Both the position numbers and the translations under genes were made by a program. 22,553 nucleotides of DNA from Chloroflexota bacterium (GTDB lineage: Bacteria; Chloroflexota; Dehalococcoidia; SM23-28-2; RBG-16-64-32): the NCBI GenBank assembly GCA_005880075.1, contig VBJT01000182.1, positions 1 to 22,553 of the forward strand, read 5' to 3'. Positions 22,320 to 22,553 of this stretch are shown one piece after another (positions within the stretch are counted from its first letter, which is position 1; each line of letters begins with the position of its first letter). The notes beneath the pieces were generated by a model, which searched no databases, was not told the origin of the DNA, and was given only the letters and a program-made list of their open reading frames with translations.

Positions 22320-22553
22320 GGGAACTGAAAAAGGACCGCAGTCCAAACGGCCCGAACGGCCCACGCGAAGTCGCGTCTAGACCTATTGAGATCCTGCTCG
22401 TCGAAGACAATCCAGCCGATGTTCGGATGACGGTCGAGGCGCTCAAGGACTGCCGGGTGAGCAACAAACTAAGCGTCGTGGAAGACGGGGAGCAGGCACT
22501 CTCCTTCCTGCACAAACACGATGGTTATTCACAGCGCACTCGTCCTGACCTGA
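22316..22553 (+). CDS. Response regulator receiver protein, Rcp1-like (cut by window edge)
   Basis: About 79 codons are visible. The ATG overlaps the kinase stop (ATGA at 22316-22319), and AGGAGGG lies upstream. After a basic, Asn/Pro-containing head of about 22 residues comes the receiver start IEILLVEDNPADVRMTVEAL. VVEDGEQALSFLHKHDGYSQ and TRPDL follow, and the window ends just before the expected phospho-acceptor Asp. The sequence is closest in style to the 15525 receiver (Rcp1-like insertion) rather than the tandem pair. Translational coupling makes it the best candidate for the direct partner of the giant kinase. Confidence 0.93.
   Translation, partial: MRELKKDRSPNGPNGPREVASRPIEILLVEDNPADVRMTVEALKDCRVSNKLSVVEDGEQALSFLHKHDGYSQRTRPDL

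Overview
The window is GC-rich, densely packed bacterial DNA with strong AGGAGG-type ribosome binding sites. No rRNA, tRNA, CRISPR array, transposase or phage gene was seen. An F420-type luciferase-like oxidoreductase, a ydaO-type c-di-AMP riboswitch, a Pro-Thr-Ser-repeat surface protein with an LPxTG-like tail, a halocyanin-like cupredoxin lipoprotein and a very large multi-PAS kinase with Rcp1-like response regulators together suggest a member of the Chloroflexota, perhaps Dehalococcoidia-like. A deep-branching actinobacterium is the main alternative. This placement is an inference from gene content.

Layout. (1) 1-2904, minus strand: patatin-like hydrolase, GNAT acetyltransferase, DUF3500 protein and the start of an acyl-CoA dehydrogenase, closely spaced and probably one operon. 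(2) 3027-3628, plus: a 59-residue helical protein and a small cupin. (3) 3625-5468, minus: an NAD(P)-dependent epimerase-like protein and an LLM-class F420-type oxidoreductase, coupled by ATGA and converging on the cupin at a shared CTAG. (4) 5588-7292, plus: promoter, c-di-AMP riboswitch, leader hairpin, then a zinc-ribbon miniprotein, a very acidic protein and a DUF72 protein. (5) 7310-9255: a cupredoxin lipoprotein (minus) and a frameshifted ACT-domain malic enzyme (plus). (6) 9321-11475, minus: a secreted, repeat-rich surface protein whose frame breaks exactly at a repeat boundary. (7) 11696-14855, minus: MMPL/RND exporter, a 62-residue protein and a TetR regulator with a palindromic operator. 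(8) 15147-22553, plus: a signalling locus with two paralogous small proteins sharing an ACS-x-LVKGC motif, three stand-alone receiver proteins, a 1576-residue membrane-anchored kinase with seven PAS domains and one GAF domain, and a fourth receiver cut by the window end.

The two regions most worth attention are the c-di-AMP riboswitch controlling an operon with no recognisable potassium, osmolyte or cell-wall gene, and the signalling locus, where an uncharacterised pair of small proteins is interleaved with output-less receivers and a giant sensor kinase. Two frameshifts (malic enzyme, surface protein) may be real or may be assembly errors; in both, the downstream frame is clearly the conserved one.
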